Shown: positions 38,072 through 49,262 of the stretch, one piece after another
Layout: every line of letters begins with the position of its first letter
How positions within the stretch are numbered: position 1 is the first letter of the stretch
Origin: Eriocheir sinensis
Taxonomy: Eukaryota > Arthropoda > Malacostraca > Decapoda > Varunidae
DNA: 64,000 nt
Assembly: GCF_024679095.1 (NCBI RefSeq)
Contig: NC_066517.1
Coordinates: 132,001 to 196,000, forward strand
Reading direction: 5' to 3'
Program-made: the position numbers and the translations under genes
The notes under the pieces: generated by a model
The model's input: the letters and a program-made list of their open reading frames with translations, nothing else
What the model was told of the DNA's origin: nothing
Databases searched by the model: none

Positions 38072-38804
38072 GTAATTTTTTTTAGTTGTTATGTCTTTAA
38101 ATGTAAAACTTATATTAGTTAGTTTTTTATGTGCTCACAGAATGCAACTATACTGGCCACACTGCCTTTATTTCAGCTTAAAGTTAATAAGTTCATAGCA
38201 GTGAACTGCATATTTGATATAGATTTTTTTTTAATGTTCATCTGTCAATGACTATCAATCTATCTAAATACCTTGGTTGTCTTCCCCCAGTGAAGGGTTT
38301 TAGCCAAGACAGGCACACTTACTCACACACTCACACTCATGTACACCACTCTCTCAGCTGCACAGCCCCTGAGGGAGTAAAAAAGGCCCTCACTGTATGG
38401 GGGATTAGCTGCACAGTTCAAACAGGGAACTTCCACACTAAGGCCTCACAGCATACACTGGTTTACCCCTGCCCCTTCATAACAATGACATTTCCCCCAG
38501 CACCTGAGTGCCCCACACGTGTGGCACCACAGATACGCAGGCGCCTGCCTATATAACTATGACATTAACTGTGGCAAATAAACTGGTGTATGACATCATA
38601 GGCTGCTCGTCTCATGTATTTGAAGGGGTACCAGAGCCATTCAGCATTGACATGATGTGCTAGGGATAGGACAGCAGCAACAGTCAAGCAGCAGTGAAAT
38701 ATTGACTGGCCTGTATGTTTTTGGCAAAAACTTTTATATTCTTATTAAAACAATTTATTAATTACCCTTAAATTCATATTCTTTGTAGATACACGCTTTA
38801 TCAG
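38072..38804 (+). other. Intron 2 of the Myb/SANT-like gene
   Basis: Bounded by donor GTAATT and acceptor TTTATCAG. No other feature recognised. A run of ACTCACACACTCAC lies near 38320-38345. A second AG at 38787-38788 would shift the last exon into another open frame. Confidence 0.55.
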
Positions 38805-41800
38805 TATTGCTAGAGACCATCCCAGCACATTGTTCATTACTTGTGGAAAAGATACCATCAGCTGCTCCGGCAACAGCCACTGCTTCAGTATCTGCTGGCC
38901 CTATGACACCAGCCACTGCTTCATCATCTGCTGGCCCAATGACACCAGCCACTGCTTCATCATCTGCTGGCCCTATGACACCTGCCACTGCTTCATCATC
39001 TGCTGGCCCAATGACACCAGCCACTGCTTCATCATCTGCTGGCCCAATGACACCAGCCACTGCTTCATCATCTGCTGGCCCTATGACACCTGCCACTGCT
39101 TCATCATCTGCTGGCCCAATGACACCTGCCACTGCTTCATCATCTGCTGGCCCTATGACACCTGCCACTGCTTCATCATCTGCTGGCCCTATGACACCTG
39201 CCACTGCTTCATCATCTGCTGGCCTTATGACACCTGCCACTGCTTCATCATCTGCTGGCCCTATGACACCTGCCACTGCTTCATCATCTGCTGGCCCAAT
39301 GACACCAGCCACTGCTTCATCATCTGCTGGCCCTATGACACCAGCCACTGCTTCATCATCTGCTGGCCCTATGACACCTGCCACTGCTTCATCATCTGCT
39401 GGCCCAATGACACCTGCCACTGCTTCATCATCTGCTGGCCTTATGACACCTGCCACTGCTTCATCATCTGCTGGCCCTATGACACCTGCCACTGCTTCAT
39501 CATCTGCTGGCCCAGTGACACCAGCCACTGCTTCATCATCTGCTGGCCCAATGACACCAGCCACTGCTTCATCATCTGCTGGCCCTATGACACCTGCCAC
39601 TGCTTCATCATCTGCTGGCCCAATGACACCTGCCACTGCTTCATCATCTGCTGGCCCTATGACACCTGCCACTGCTTCATCATCTGCTGGCCCTATGACA
39701 CCTGCCACTGCTTCATCATCTGCTGGCCCAATGACACCAGCCACTGCTTCATCATCTGCTGGCCCTATGACACCAGCCACTGCTTCATCATCTGCTGGCC
39801 CAGTGACACCTGCCACTGCTTCATCATCTGCTGGCCCAATGACACCTGCCACTGCTTCATCATCTGCTGGCCCAATGACACCTGCCACTGCTTCATCATC
39901 TGCTGGCCTTATGACACCTGCCACTGCTTCATCATCTGCTGGCCCAATGACACCTGCCACTGCTTCATCATCTGCTGGCCCAATGACACCTGCCACTGCT
40001 TCATCATCTGCTGGCCCAATGACACCTGCCACTGCTTCATCATCTGCTGGCCTTATGACACCTGCCACTGCTTCATCATCTGCTGGCCCTATGACACCTG
40101 CCACTGCTTCATCATCTGCTGGCCCTATGACACCTGCCACTGCTTCATCATCTGCTGGCCCTATGACACCAGCCACTGCTTCATCATCTGCTGGCCCTAT
40201 GACACCTGCCACTGCTTCATCATCTGCTGGCCTTATGACACCAGCCACTGCTTCATCATCTGCTGGCCCAATGACACCAGCCACTGCTTCATCATCTGCT
40301 GGCCTTATGACACCTGCCACTGCTTCATCATCTGCTGGCCCTATGACACCTGCCACTGCTTCATCATCTGCTGGCCCAATGACACCAGCCACTGCTTCAT
40401 CATCTGCTGGCCCTATGACACCTGCCACTGCTTCATCATCTGCTGGCCCTATGACACCTGCCACTGCTTCATCATCTGCTGGCCCTATGACACCTGCCAC
40501 TGCTTCATCATCTGCTGGCCCAATGACACCTGCCACTGCTTCATCATCTGCTGGCCCTATGACACCAGCCACTGCTTCATCATCTGCTGGCCTTATGACA
40601 CCTGCCACTGCTTCATCATCTGCTGGCCCAATGACACCAGCCACTGCTTCATCATCTGCTGGCCCTATGACACCTGCCACTGCTTCATCATCTGCTGGCC
40701 CAATGACACCTGCCACTGCTTCATCATCTGCTGGCCCAATGACACCAGCCACTGCTTCATCATCTGCTGGCCCAATGACACCAGCCACTGCTTCATCATC
40801 TGCTGGCCCAATGACACCAGCCACTGCTTCATCATCTGCTGGCCCAATGACACCTGCCACTGCTTCATCATCTGCTGGCCCAGTGACACCTGCCACTGCT
40901 TCATCATCTGCTGGCCCAGTGACACCTGCCACTGCTTCATCATCTGCTGGCCTTATGACACCTGCCACTGCTTCATCATCTGCTGGCCTTATGACACCTG
41001 CCACTGCTTCATCATCTGCTGGCCTTATGACACCAGCCACTGCTTCATCATCTGCTGGCCCAGTGACACCTGCCACTGCTTCATCATCTGCTGGCCTTAT
41101 GACACCTGCCACTGCTTCATCATCTGCTGGCCTTATGACACCTGCCACTGCTTCATCATCTGCTGGCCCAGTGACACCTGCCACTGCTTCATCATCTGCT
41201 GGCCCAGTGACACCTGCCACTGCTTCATCATCTGCTGGCCCAGTGACACCTGCCACTGCTTCATCATCTGCTGGCCTTATGACACCTGCCACTGCTTCAT
41301 CATCTGCTGGCCCAGTGACACCTGCCACTGCTTCATCATCTGCTGGCCTTATGACACCTGCCACTGCTTCATCATCTGCTGGCCCAGTGACACCTGCCAC
41401 TGCTTCATCATCTGCTGGCCTTATGACACCAGCCACTGCTTCATCATCTGCTGGCCCAATGACACCTGCCACTGCTTCATCATCTGCTGGCCCAGTGACA
41501 CCTGCCACTGCTTCATCATCTGCTGGCCTTATGACACCTGCCACTGCTTCATCATCTGCTGGCCCAGTGACACCTGCCACTGCTTCATCATCTGCTGGCC
41601 TTATGACACCTGCCACTGCTTCATCATCTGCTGGCCCAGTGACACCTGCCACTGCTTCATCATCTGCTGGCCTTATGACACCAGCCACTGCTTCATCATC
41701 TGCTGGCCCTATGACACCTGCCACTGCTTCATCATCTGCTGGCCCAGTGACACCAGCCACTGCTTCATCATCTGCTGGCCCTATGACACCTGCCACTGCT

Positions 41801-43396
41801 TCATCATCTGCTGGCCCAGTGACACCAGCCACTGCTTCATCATCTGCTGGCCCTATGACACCTGCCACTGCTTCATCATCTGCTGGCCCAGTGACACCTG
41901 CCACTGCTTCATCATCTGCTGGCCTTATGACACCTGCCACTGCTTCATCATCTGCTGGCCCAATGACACCTGCCACTGCTTCATCATCTGCTGGCCTTAT
42001 GACACCTGCCACTGCTTCATCATCTGCTGGCCCAATGACACCTGCCACTGCTTCATCATCTGCTGGCCCTATGACACCAGCCACTGCTTCATCATCAGAT
42101 GGCCCAGTTACACCTGCCACTGCTTCATCATCTGCTGGCCCAGTGACACCTGCCACTGCTTCATCATCTGCTGGCCCAGTGACACCTGCCACTGCTTCAT
42201 CATCTGCTGGCCCTATGACACCAGCCACTGCTTCATCATCTGCTGGCCCAGTGACACCTGCCACTGCTTCATCATCTGCTGGCCCAGTGACACCTGCCAC
42301 TGCTTCATCATCTGCTGGCCCAGTGACACCTGCCACTGCTTCATCATCTGCTGGCCCTATGACACCAGCCACTGCTTCATCATCTGCTGGCCCAGTGACA
42401 CCTGCCACTGCTTCATCATCTGCTGGCCCTATGACACCAGCCACTGCTTCATCATCTGCTGGCCCAGTGACACCAGCCACTGCTTCATCATCTGCTGGCC
42501 CTATGACACCAGCCACTGCTTCATCATCTGCTGGCCTTATGACACCAGCCACTGCTTCATCATCTGCTGGCCCAATGACACCAGCCACTGCTTCATCATC
42601 TGCTGGCCTTATGACACCTGCCACTGCTTCATCATCTGCTGGCCCAGTGACACCAGCCACTGCTTCATCATCTGCTGGCCTTATGACACCAGCCACTGCT
42701 TCATCATCTGCTGGCCCAATGACACCAGCCACTGCTTCATCATCTGCTGGCCTTATGACACCTGCCACTGCTTCATCATCTGCTGGCCCTATGACACCAG
42801 CCACTGCTTCATCATCTGCTGGCCCAGTGACACCTGCCACTGCTTCATCATCTGCTGGCCTTATGACACCAGCCACTGCTTCATCATCTGCTGGCCCAGT
42901 GACACCAGCCACTGCTTCATCATCTGCTGGCCTTATGACACCTGCCACTGCTTCATCATCTGCTGGCCTTATGACACCAGCCACTGCTTCATCATCTGCT
43001 GGCCCAATGACACCAGCCACTGCTTCATCATCTGCTGGCCCAGTGACACCAGCCACTGCTTCATCATCTGCTGGCCCTATGACACCAGCCACTGCTTCAT
43101 CATCTGCTGGCCTTATGACACCTGCCACTGCTTCATCATCTGCTGGCCCAATGACACCAGCCACTGCTTCATCATCTGCTGGCCTTATGACACCTGCCAC
43201 TGCTTCATCATCTGCTGGCCCAATAACACCTGCCACTGCTTCATCATCTGCTGGCCCAATGACACCTGCCACTGCTTCATCATCTGCTGGCCCAATGACA
43301 CCTGCCACTGCAAGGGATGACAATGAAGCTGCTCCACCACAGTCACCACCTACTTCATCGGAATTAAGAGATGCCTTTCATAGGGCAGCAGTATAA
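38805..43396 (+). CDS. Myb/SANT-like protein, last exon with giant coding minisatellite
   Basis: With acceptor CAG at 38802-38804 the phase from the previous exon (one base carried over) gives VLLETIPAHCSLLVEK. It then runs into a 12-residue repeat GPMTPATASSSA from 38897 to about 43310, then the unique tail RDDNEAAPPQSPPTSSELRD..FHRAAV and TAA (43394-43396). About 1,530 codons. Unit variants give P or L at position 2 and M, V or (once) I at position 3; one unit has D in place of the last A. The repeat is Ser/Thr/Pro/Ala-rich, so probably disordered and possibly O-glycosylated or phosphorylated (inference). The same DNA is also open in a second plus frame and on the minus strand. I prefer this frame because of the splice phase and the unique ends. 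Confidence 0.6.
38897..43310. repeat. 36-bp minisatellite, about 123 units in perfect register
   Basis: Unit starts (GGCC) at 38897 and 43289 are exactly 122 x 36 bp apart, and no indel is seen in any unit. Polymorphic sites: CCT ATG / CCA ATG / CTT ATG / CCA GTG at codons 2-3, and CCT/CCA at codon 5. One unit near 42097-42110 has TCAGATGGCCCAGTTACA. One near 43222 has ATA. Confidence 0.98.
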
Positions 43397-43608
43397 TTTT
43401 TTGATGCTGGGGCTGAATAATACTGCCTCAAGGCTCTGATTTTGTCACTTTTTTTTATTATTGAGGAGATTAGGGTGGAAGGGGTGAAAAATAATCTGTG
43501 CTGTTTTTCGACAGAAATGGTTAACAAATTCATTCAAAGCACAACATTTACCGGAAAAAAAATTGTGTGCCATTGTGAGTGGGTTCACTTGAGATTGGGC
43601 TCCAATAC
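43397..43608. other. Sequence 3' of the Myb/SANT-like gene
   Basis: Presumed 3' UTR and flank. No canonical AATAAA was seen close to the stop. Confidence 0.4.
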
Positions 43609-43893
43609 GCCTCCGTGGTCTAGTGGTCAGCATGCGTGGCTTCTACGCGGGCCCGGGTTCGAATCCCGGCCTGGGCAGTCGGCGTGGAGCTCACCCAGCT
43701 GATCATCCTCCCTCTCGGGCTGGTCGATAAATGACTACCTGGGGAAACTGTGGTAACCCGGATGTCACACTGGCCCTGTGTCCCGGGGTAATGGGCTCCC
43801 TCCCACCACAGGCTCAAGGGCCAATGTTACGGAGATGAGCACCGAGGCCACGCGCTGCTACAGCGTATGCCCCAACTTTACCTTTACCTTTAT
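43609..43893 (+). mobile_element. tRNA-derived SINE with (TTTACC)n tail
   Basis: The head GCCTCCGTGGTCTAGTGGTC (box A TGGTCTAGTGG) and GGGTTCGAATCCCGGCC (box B) match a tRNA-like promoter. The body includes GGAAACTGTGGTAACCCGG, GTCCCGGGGTAATGGGC and ACGGAGATGAGCACCGAGGC, and it ends in a CTTTACCTTTACCTTTA tail. The long body and tail argue against a true tRNA gene. Confidence 0.85.
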
Positions 43894-44113
43894 TGGCTCG
43901 ACTGACAGACATGGCTTTGCATGTCGAAGGTCACTGGTTCAATCTCCACAACCAGCACTCTCTAACTTGGATTTTTCCGAGTTCCCTAGAGCCTAGATTA
44001 ATTTCTCGGTGTTAAATGAGGAGATTTGCACCGGCACCCAGTCATGGGTGTTACCAGATACGTTGTTACAATCAGGGGCGTCATTTGGCCTTCAAAAGTG
44101 GGAGGGACATTAG

Positions 44114-44290
<177 letters not shown>

Positions 44291-44425
44291 AACACCTTTA
44301 GGCACTGATCATATTTGCATTTTATGTAGTCTGTGATGCAGGCAGGATATTCATTAGCACCTAATTAGACTCATGCTGCTCTCTGATGAACTCACAATCA
44401 AAGATGTAGTATACCTATATGGTAG

Positions 44426-45048
44426 CATTGAGTAATCTTAGGTCATTTGGTAAAGTGTTCACCCAAGTCCGACGCAAGCTGACAACATAAACCTAAGCGT
44501 GTTTGCAAGCTGAGTGTTTAGAGTATTGGCATAATAATAAAAGATGCTGAAAACTGGATTCCACTATTTTACTGAATATATGAATAATTATATAGTGAAT
44601 TTGTAATGGAGCTAAGATAAAAAAAGCTATGTTTTCAGCGGTCATACCATGATCTCATGAAAATAATTAGGTTGACATATATAATTAATTACTACGTATT
44701 TTGGTATGATGACCATTGCACGTTAATACCATAGCTTTGCGAGCATTGAGTAATCTTAGGTCACTTGGTAAAGTGTTCACATAAGTCCAACCCAAGCTGA
44801 CAACATAAACCTAAGCATGTTTGCAAGCTGAGTGCTTAGAATATTGGCATAATAATAAAAGATGCTGAAAACTAGATTCCACTAATAGAGTAATTATATA
44901 TTGAATTTGTAATGGAGCCAAGATAAAAAAAGCTATGTTTTTCAGTGGTCATACCATGATCTCATGAAAATAAATAGGTTGACATATATAATTAATAACT
45001 ACGTATTTTGTTATGATGACTATTGCACATTAATACCATAGCTTTGAA
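44426..45048. repeat. Tandem direct duplication, two units of about 318 and 305 bp
   Basis: CATTGAGTAATCTTAGGTCA begins both units (44426 and 44744). They share AAGTGTTCAC, GCTGACAACATAAACCTAAG, TAATAATAAAAGATGCTGAA and CATACCATGATCTCATG to the end CATAGCTTTG. Similarity is above 90% by eye; the second unit has a short deletion near 44885. Non-coding. Confidence 0.93.
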
Positions 45049-45544
45049 TCCAATGATGAATATCTTCAAGCAAGACACAAATAGCAACAGATTGGTCACC
45101 AACTCACTCAGTAAGCACAATACTCCACAAAAGTATACACTGAATTCACAATAAAGTTGTTTTTCCACTTGGAACTTTGTAAACAGAAACCAAGTAACCT
45201 CGTTTAACTTCACACATGTCATGATGTTCGCGATGTGGTCACCTCGACCTTTCGTTCCTCCTCCCTCACACTGGCAGACGTCTCTAACAAGCTTTCTTAC
45301 CACCATTATCTCAATACGAATAACCGGCAGGAGTAATTTGCTTTCTAACTTGATTTTAAAGCAACAATAATTATAAATCATATTCTAAATTACATTTTCA
45401 TGCAATTTTAATGTCATCTTTTTCATTTGCATGTGTGTACCTTTCTGCTATAAATAAAAGTTTTTTTCCCATGTTTTGTTTTCCTTAACTCGAATATTTC
45501 ACATTTTAATCAATAACAAAGGCATCAAACACTAATTGTATGTT

Positions 45545-45965
45545 CAAGCTATGTTTAATTTTTTTCTGTTGACATAAACTACTTCGTTTTCCTTTGGTGC
45601 CATTATTTTCACATGGGTGCAGTCTATCACTCCCACAACACCGACAAGTTGGTAGAATTCTGCTTGCTCTTCACGGATCTCCGCCCTATCAAGGGGAGAC
45701 TGGATAAACCTCCCGACTACCTACGGAGCACTGAGGGCGGCCAGAGTTTCCGCAATCACCCTGCTTACACTACTCTGGCTTACCCCAAACTCATCACTTG
45801 AACACTGCAGCATATTTCCTGTAGCCAAGTATCTTTAAGTCAAAATCACTTCAACCCCGGGGTGAGGGAATGCTCCCTTTGAACTGGATCTTGTAGCTCT
45901 CTTCTCACCAAATCAGTCACATACTCCATTCCTGCACGGTCTAATATGTATGTCTTGACAAGTTC
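45545..45965 (-). pseudogene. PIF/Harbinger (HARBI1-like) transposase relic
   Basis: Not in any long ORF, but the minus strand reads in order ILDRAGMEYVTDLVRREL, LTPGLKV, RYLATGNMLQCSSDEFGVSQ, SVSRVIAETLAAL, then LVGVVGVIDCTHVKIMAP and NEVVYVNRKKLNIA. This is the conserved N-terminal helix-turn-helix-like part and the first DDE Asp region (G.IDCTHV) of Harbinger transposases. Stops at three places and loss of the rest of the DDE domain show it is dead. Confidence 0.85.
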
Positions 45966-46059
45966 ACCATCGTTATACAGTTCCAAAACGTCCTATCAAA
46001 CTCTAAACTGCGGAGGCGGGCTGGGCGAGGAAGTCCGGTGGCCATATTGATATGGGTCT

Positions 46060-46254
46060 GGGTCTGGGATTCACTATTAACTTTACTATTAAGTGTTTAG
46101 AAGTCCTCGCCAGCACTTCCAAGTTAATACCAAAGTTAATAGTAGGTATTAGGCTAATAGTTGTTGAGGATACACTTTGAGAGTGAAGTTAATACTAAAG
46201 TCGAAAGTTAATACCAAGTTTAGTATTAATAGTTGTCGAGGATACGGGCCCAGG
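46060..46254. repeat. TATTAACTTT-rich segment ending CGAGGATACGGGCCC
   Basis: Repeated short inverted words (AGTTAATAC/GTATTAACT) and the end GTTGTCGAGGATACGGGCCC, whose reverse complement starts a similar segment at 35990. Probably the terminal part of a MITE family; a full element was not delimited. Confidence 0.4.
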
Positions 46255-46314
46255 CGGCCCGTAGCAGGGTGCCGACAGACCGACTCTATAGGCGATCAAA
46301 ATCTAGCAGACCAA

Positions 46315-47701
46315 GGCCCGGATTCATCAATTTTACCAACCACGCCTCCGGTATCTCTCACATTTACCGGAGCGCTACCAGAGCTGCGGCATCTTTCAAA
46401 CACGGCATTCATCAACGGTATGGTAACGCTCCGGTAACTCGCACCCTAGCAACGATTGGTTGGGCTGGATAGCCAATCACGTGCGACCTTTGATGCTGTA
46501 TTTCAGCTTTCACGTGTCGTTTGTTTACTAATACACAGTTTTCAAAATCAAGACATGTGTATTGTACAGGCGTAAATACTGCCTTAAAACAAATAATTAG
46601 CGTGGTGATCCCTCAATTAGATGCGTTTTTTACGAATGAATGCACGTTACTTGTATATTTATTCTTGAAATAAAAATATACTCGCTTATGTAGCTTAGCT
46701 ATATTCTGAACATTTTTGTATGTTACCTTCATAGTATTCCGTCGCCAATGCCAGCTGCGTGCCTCGCTATCACAAGATTGGGTATTATTCTAATGTTTGC
46801 CCATACTCACCCCTCGCAACCAAAACTGGCTAGGGGGCCATTGCCATCATGCCTCACTGGTGCAGCCAAGCAATGGGTGTGGGCGCGGGAAGTTGTGGCT
46901 GCTGAGGTGAATGACGAGATCGAGTGGCTTCGTGAGTAGTGTGGAGGAGGTCAGAGCAAAATTTTACGACACTAAACTCCACAGCAAGAATATTGGAGAC
47001 TTGAGACGGGAGGTGACTGTCACAGACAGAACATTATTCCCTCTGCAGTGTTTTAACAAGTAGGGAAAAGTCATGTGGGTGGACAGTTCCACAGACTTAC
47101 ATACTATAGAGTGCGGCCTGCACGTGAAGCCGGCCTGAGGCCGTGCACGGGTCTGCCCAGTTCATCCCAAACCGACGACTTCACACACCTCACTCCCACC
47201 CCGTTTCCTGACCCCATAATTCATTTTTGAGAAAAATGGAGACCGCCATCATCTTCCTGAGAAAATTCTGCATCACACTAGCATAAAATTGTAACAATAA
47301 TGTGTAAATACACATACGAAAATCAAAGTTAAATGAATAGGGAGTACACATTTTCTTGCATTATTTATCTTCAACTCCTTCGTACTCAGCTGGTTTTCGT
47401 CACATCGGTTCTATAAGCCCAGATCCTAAATCTGCATGCTTTTCTGCTTCTGATGGTGTAGGGCACGTCACGAGGTAAAAAATACATAGGCTCAAAATCG
47501 CCTCCGAACATGAGCCGCGGCAGTATCTACCCACTTACCACGCCTGCGGTAACTCAGTTACGGGTGCTCGGAGCCGCGGTAACTTTTGGCCTTACCACGG
47601 CTCCGGTAAGTGGTTGATGAATGCCGATTTACCGGGTGGGCGGAGATACCGCGAGACTTACCAAACAGAGGTCCGGTAAATGGTTTGATGAATCCCGCCC
47701 C
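46315..47701. mobile_element. Non-autonomous DNA transposon with long imperfect TIRs
   Basis: The left end GGCCCGGATTCATCAA (46315-46330) matches the reverse complement of the right end, GGGGCGGGATTCATCAA (47685-47701). Subterminal inverted similarity continues over about 120 bp: GGCATTCATCAAC plus CTCCGGTAA at 46401-46437 against 47592-47625 inverted. About 1.39 kb. No transposase found inside; a 63-codon frame at 46748 is unconvincing. The target duplication is unclear. The terminal style suggests a Harbinger-like superfamily, but this is inference. Confidence 0.7.
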
Positions 47702-47733
47702 AAGTCGGTCCGTCGACGAGGACTGACGTGTCT

Positions 47734-47736
<3 letters not shown>

Positions 47737-47763
<27 letters not shown>
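47737..47763. repeat. (GA)n short microsatellite
   Basis: About 14 GA units. Confidence 0.9.
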
Positions 47764-47768
<5 letters not shown>

Positions 47769-48171
47769 CTCCTATCATCCGTTTTCCTTACACTTATAAT
47801 TAACCAGGGTTAAATGAAAGTGGGAAGCAAGGAGAGGAGGGAGGGAAGGCATGGAGTCAGGGGCGGATCCAGAAAATCAATTTTGGGTTTTGGCCCGATG
47901 GTAAAATTTCATAATTTAGCGACAGTCTCAAAACAGTGACGGCCAATGGATAGTGATGGCGGTTCTTTGCTTAAAATCCGCAGCTCCCGAGCAATCAACG
48001 CATATGTGACAAATGAAAGAAACAATTCAAATTGTACATCCGACCAGTGAAAAGGCAGATCTGAACAGGTAGAAATCATCACCATACGAGCATTCGAAGA
48101 TAACTAAACGTTTATTTCGATATGTAAGCAGCAAGGGTGATCATAATACAGGTCATAAATAAATTACAAAC
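47764..48171. other. Unassigned sequence
   Basis: No gene recognised. GGGGCGGATCCAGAAAATCA near 47860 may be the beginning of the hAT element whose transposase relic follows on the minus strand. Confidence 0.35.
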
Positions 48172-49262
48172 CTAACCGATGTCGAGCTCGTAGAGCTTCG
48201 TCGCTTGAAGCACAGCCGCAACATCCGTTGTTTCAGGGCCTTTGAGGAGCTGCTTGAGCTGAGGTGCGATAGGCACTGTGTCGTCGCCGAACCGACTCTT
48301 AAACTCAGCCAAGACGTGGTCCACGAACGGAATGTACACCGCCCGGCGGTAGTACTCCTCAGCATTCTCGCCCGGAACATTTGATCGCTGGGTCTGTCGC
48401 CCACAGAGTCGTGGCACAGGGATGGTGTTATGCGATGACCCCACCTCGACCTAAAGCTCTTCCGCTTTCATGAACACGTCGTGGAAATGATTCTCCGCAT
48501 CTGCTCTGAATTTGGCAAAAATGGTCTCGATGCCACGAGTCGTGGCATAGGCTGACACCAGGTCGCCATCTTTTCTCTGAAGAGTTCGGCTCTGCTCGAG
48601 AGTATGCGCCAGTATACACACCACTACAACCAGTCCAACGAGAAAGCGGGGGACACTATGGCGATGAGAAGGAGCCCAGCGGTGGCGTCAAGTTCTTCTT
48701 CGAGAAAAACAGCGATGACAGGCAGAAATTCAACGAAAACCAGCACTGCGTCATGCCTCTCAATCCACCTGGTGGGGCACAGAGAACAAGCTTTTCGCGC
48801 TTGGCCGAGGTAAGCTTGACAACCTCTGTGCAGCGGAGAGAGCGCATATTCGAAGAATGAACGAAGTTATACACCTCGGTCAGTGTTTGAAGAGCGATCT
48901 TCACTTCCTTGACGTCACACGCCTTCGTCAGTACTAGATTCTGCCGGTGGTTAAAGCAGTGGATTGGCTTGGCCAGGGTGTACTTCTTCATGAGTACTGC
49001 GGCACACCCTTTGAATTTTCCCATCATGGCACTTGCTCCATCGAAACCAAGTCCCCTGCACTTTGTCGTGTCCAATCCAAGGTCTTCAGCGGTGCGCAAA
49101 AGGAGCCAGGCTAAACCTTTACCGGTGAGGCCTTGGGCGTGCACAAAGGCAAGGAAGTCTTCCCTTATTTCCTCTTCGAAGTGCCGAATGATGAAAGTGC
49201 CTGCACTAAAACTTACCTTCTGCCTGCATGTGAGGAATGAGGTCACAAAGATTTTTTCCTAG
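48172..49262 (-). pseudogene. hAT-type (ZMYM1-like / DUF4371) transposase relic
   Basis: From 49246 downward the minus strand reads FIIRHFEEEIREDFLAFVH, then LGFDGASAMMGKFKGCAAVL (the conserved GYDGAS.M.G block of hAT transposases), IHCFNHRQNLVLTKAC (the C-x2-H hAT core) and LQTLTEVYNFVHSS. A frameshift near 48760 follows. 48444-48172 reads VPRLCGRQTQRSNVPGENAE and EYYRRAVYIPFVDHVLAEFK, the typical region before the C-terminal dimerisation part. Frames are split in at least three pieces. Relatives include domesticated ZMYM-like host proteins, but the breaks here indicate a dead copy. Confidence 0.85.

Noticed and set aside
38758..43323. 1,521-codon minus-strand frame across the 36-bp array
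   Set aside because: It is a by-product of a stop-free repeat unit. Its start lies inside the array and its only unique part, at the C-terminal end, is short with no domain. The plus frame is supported by splice phase from Myb/SANT exons.
43609..43680. tRNA gene
   Set aside because: Box A and B are good, but the sequence continues into a repeated body and a (TTTACC)n tail as in a SINE. No terminator follows the tRNA-like part.
48604..48813. Plus-strand gene overlapping the hAT relic
   Set aside because: Shadow frame opposite a recognisable minus-strand hAT transposase.
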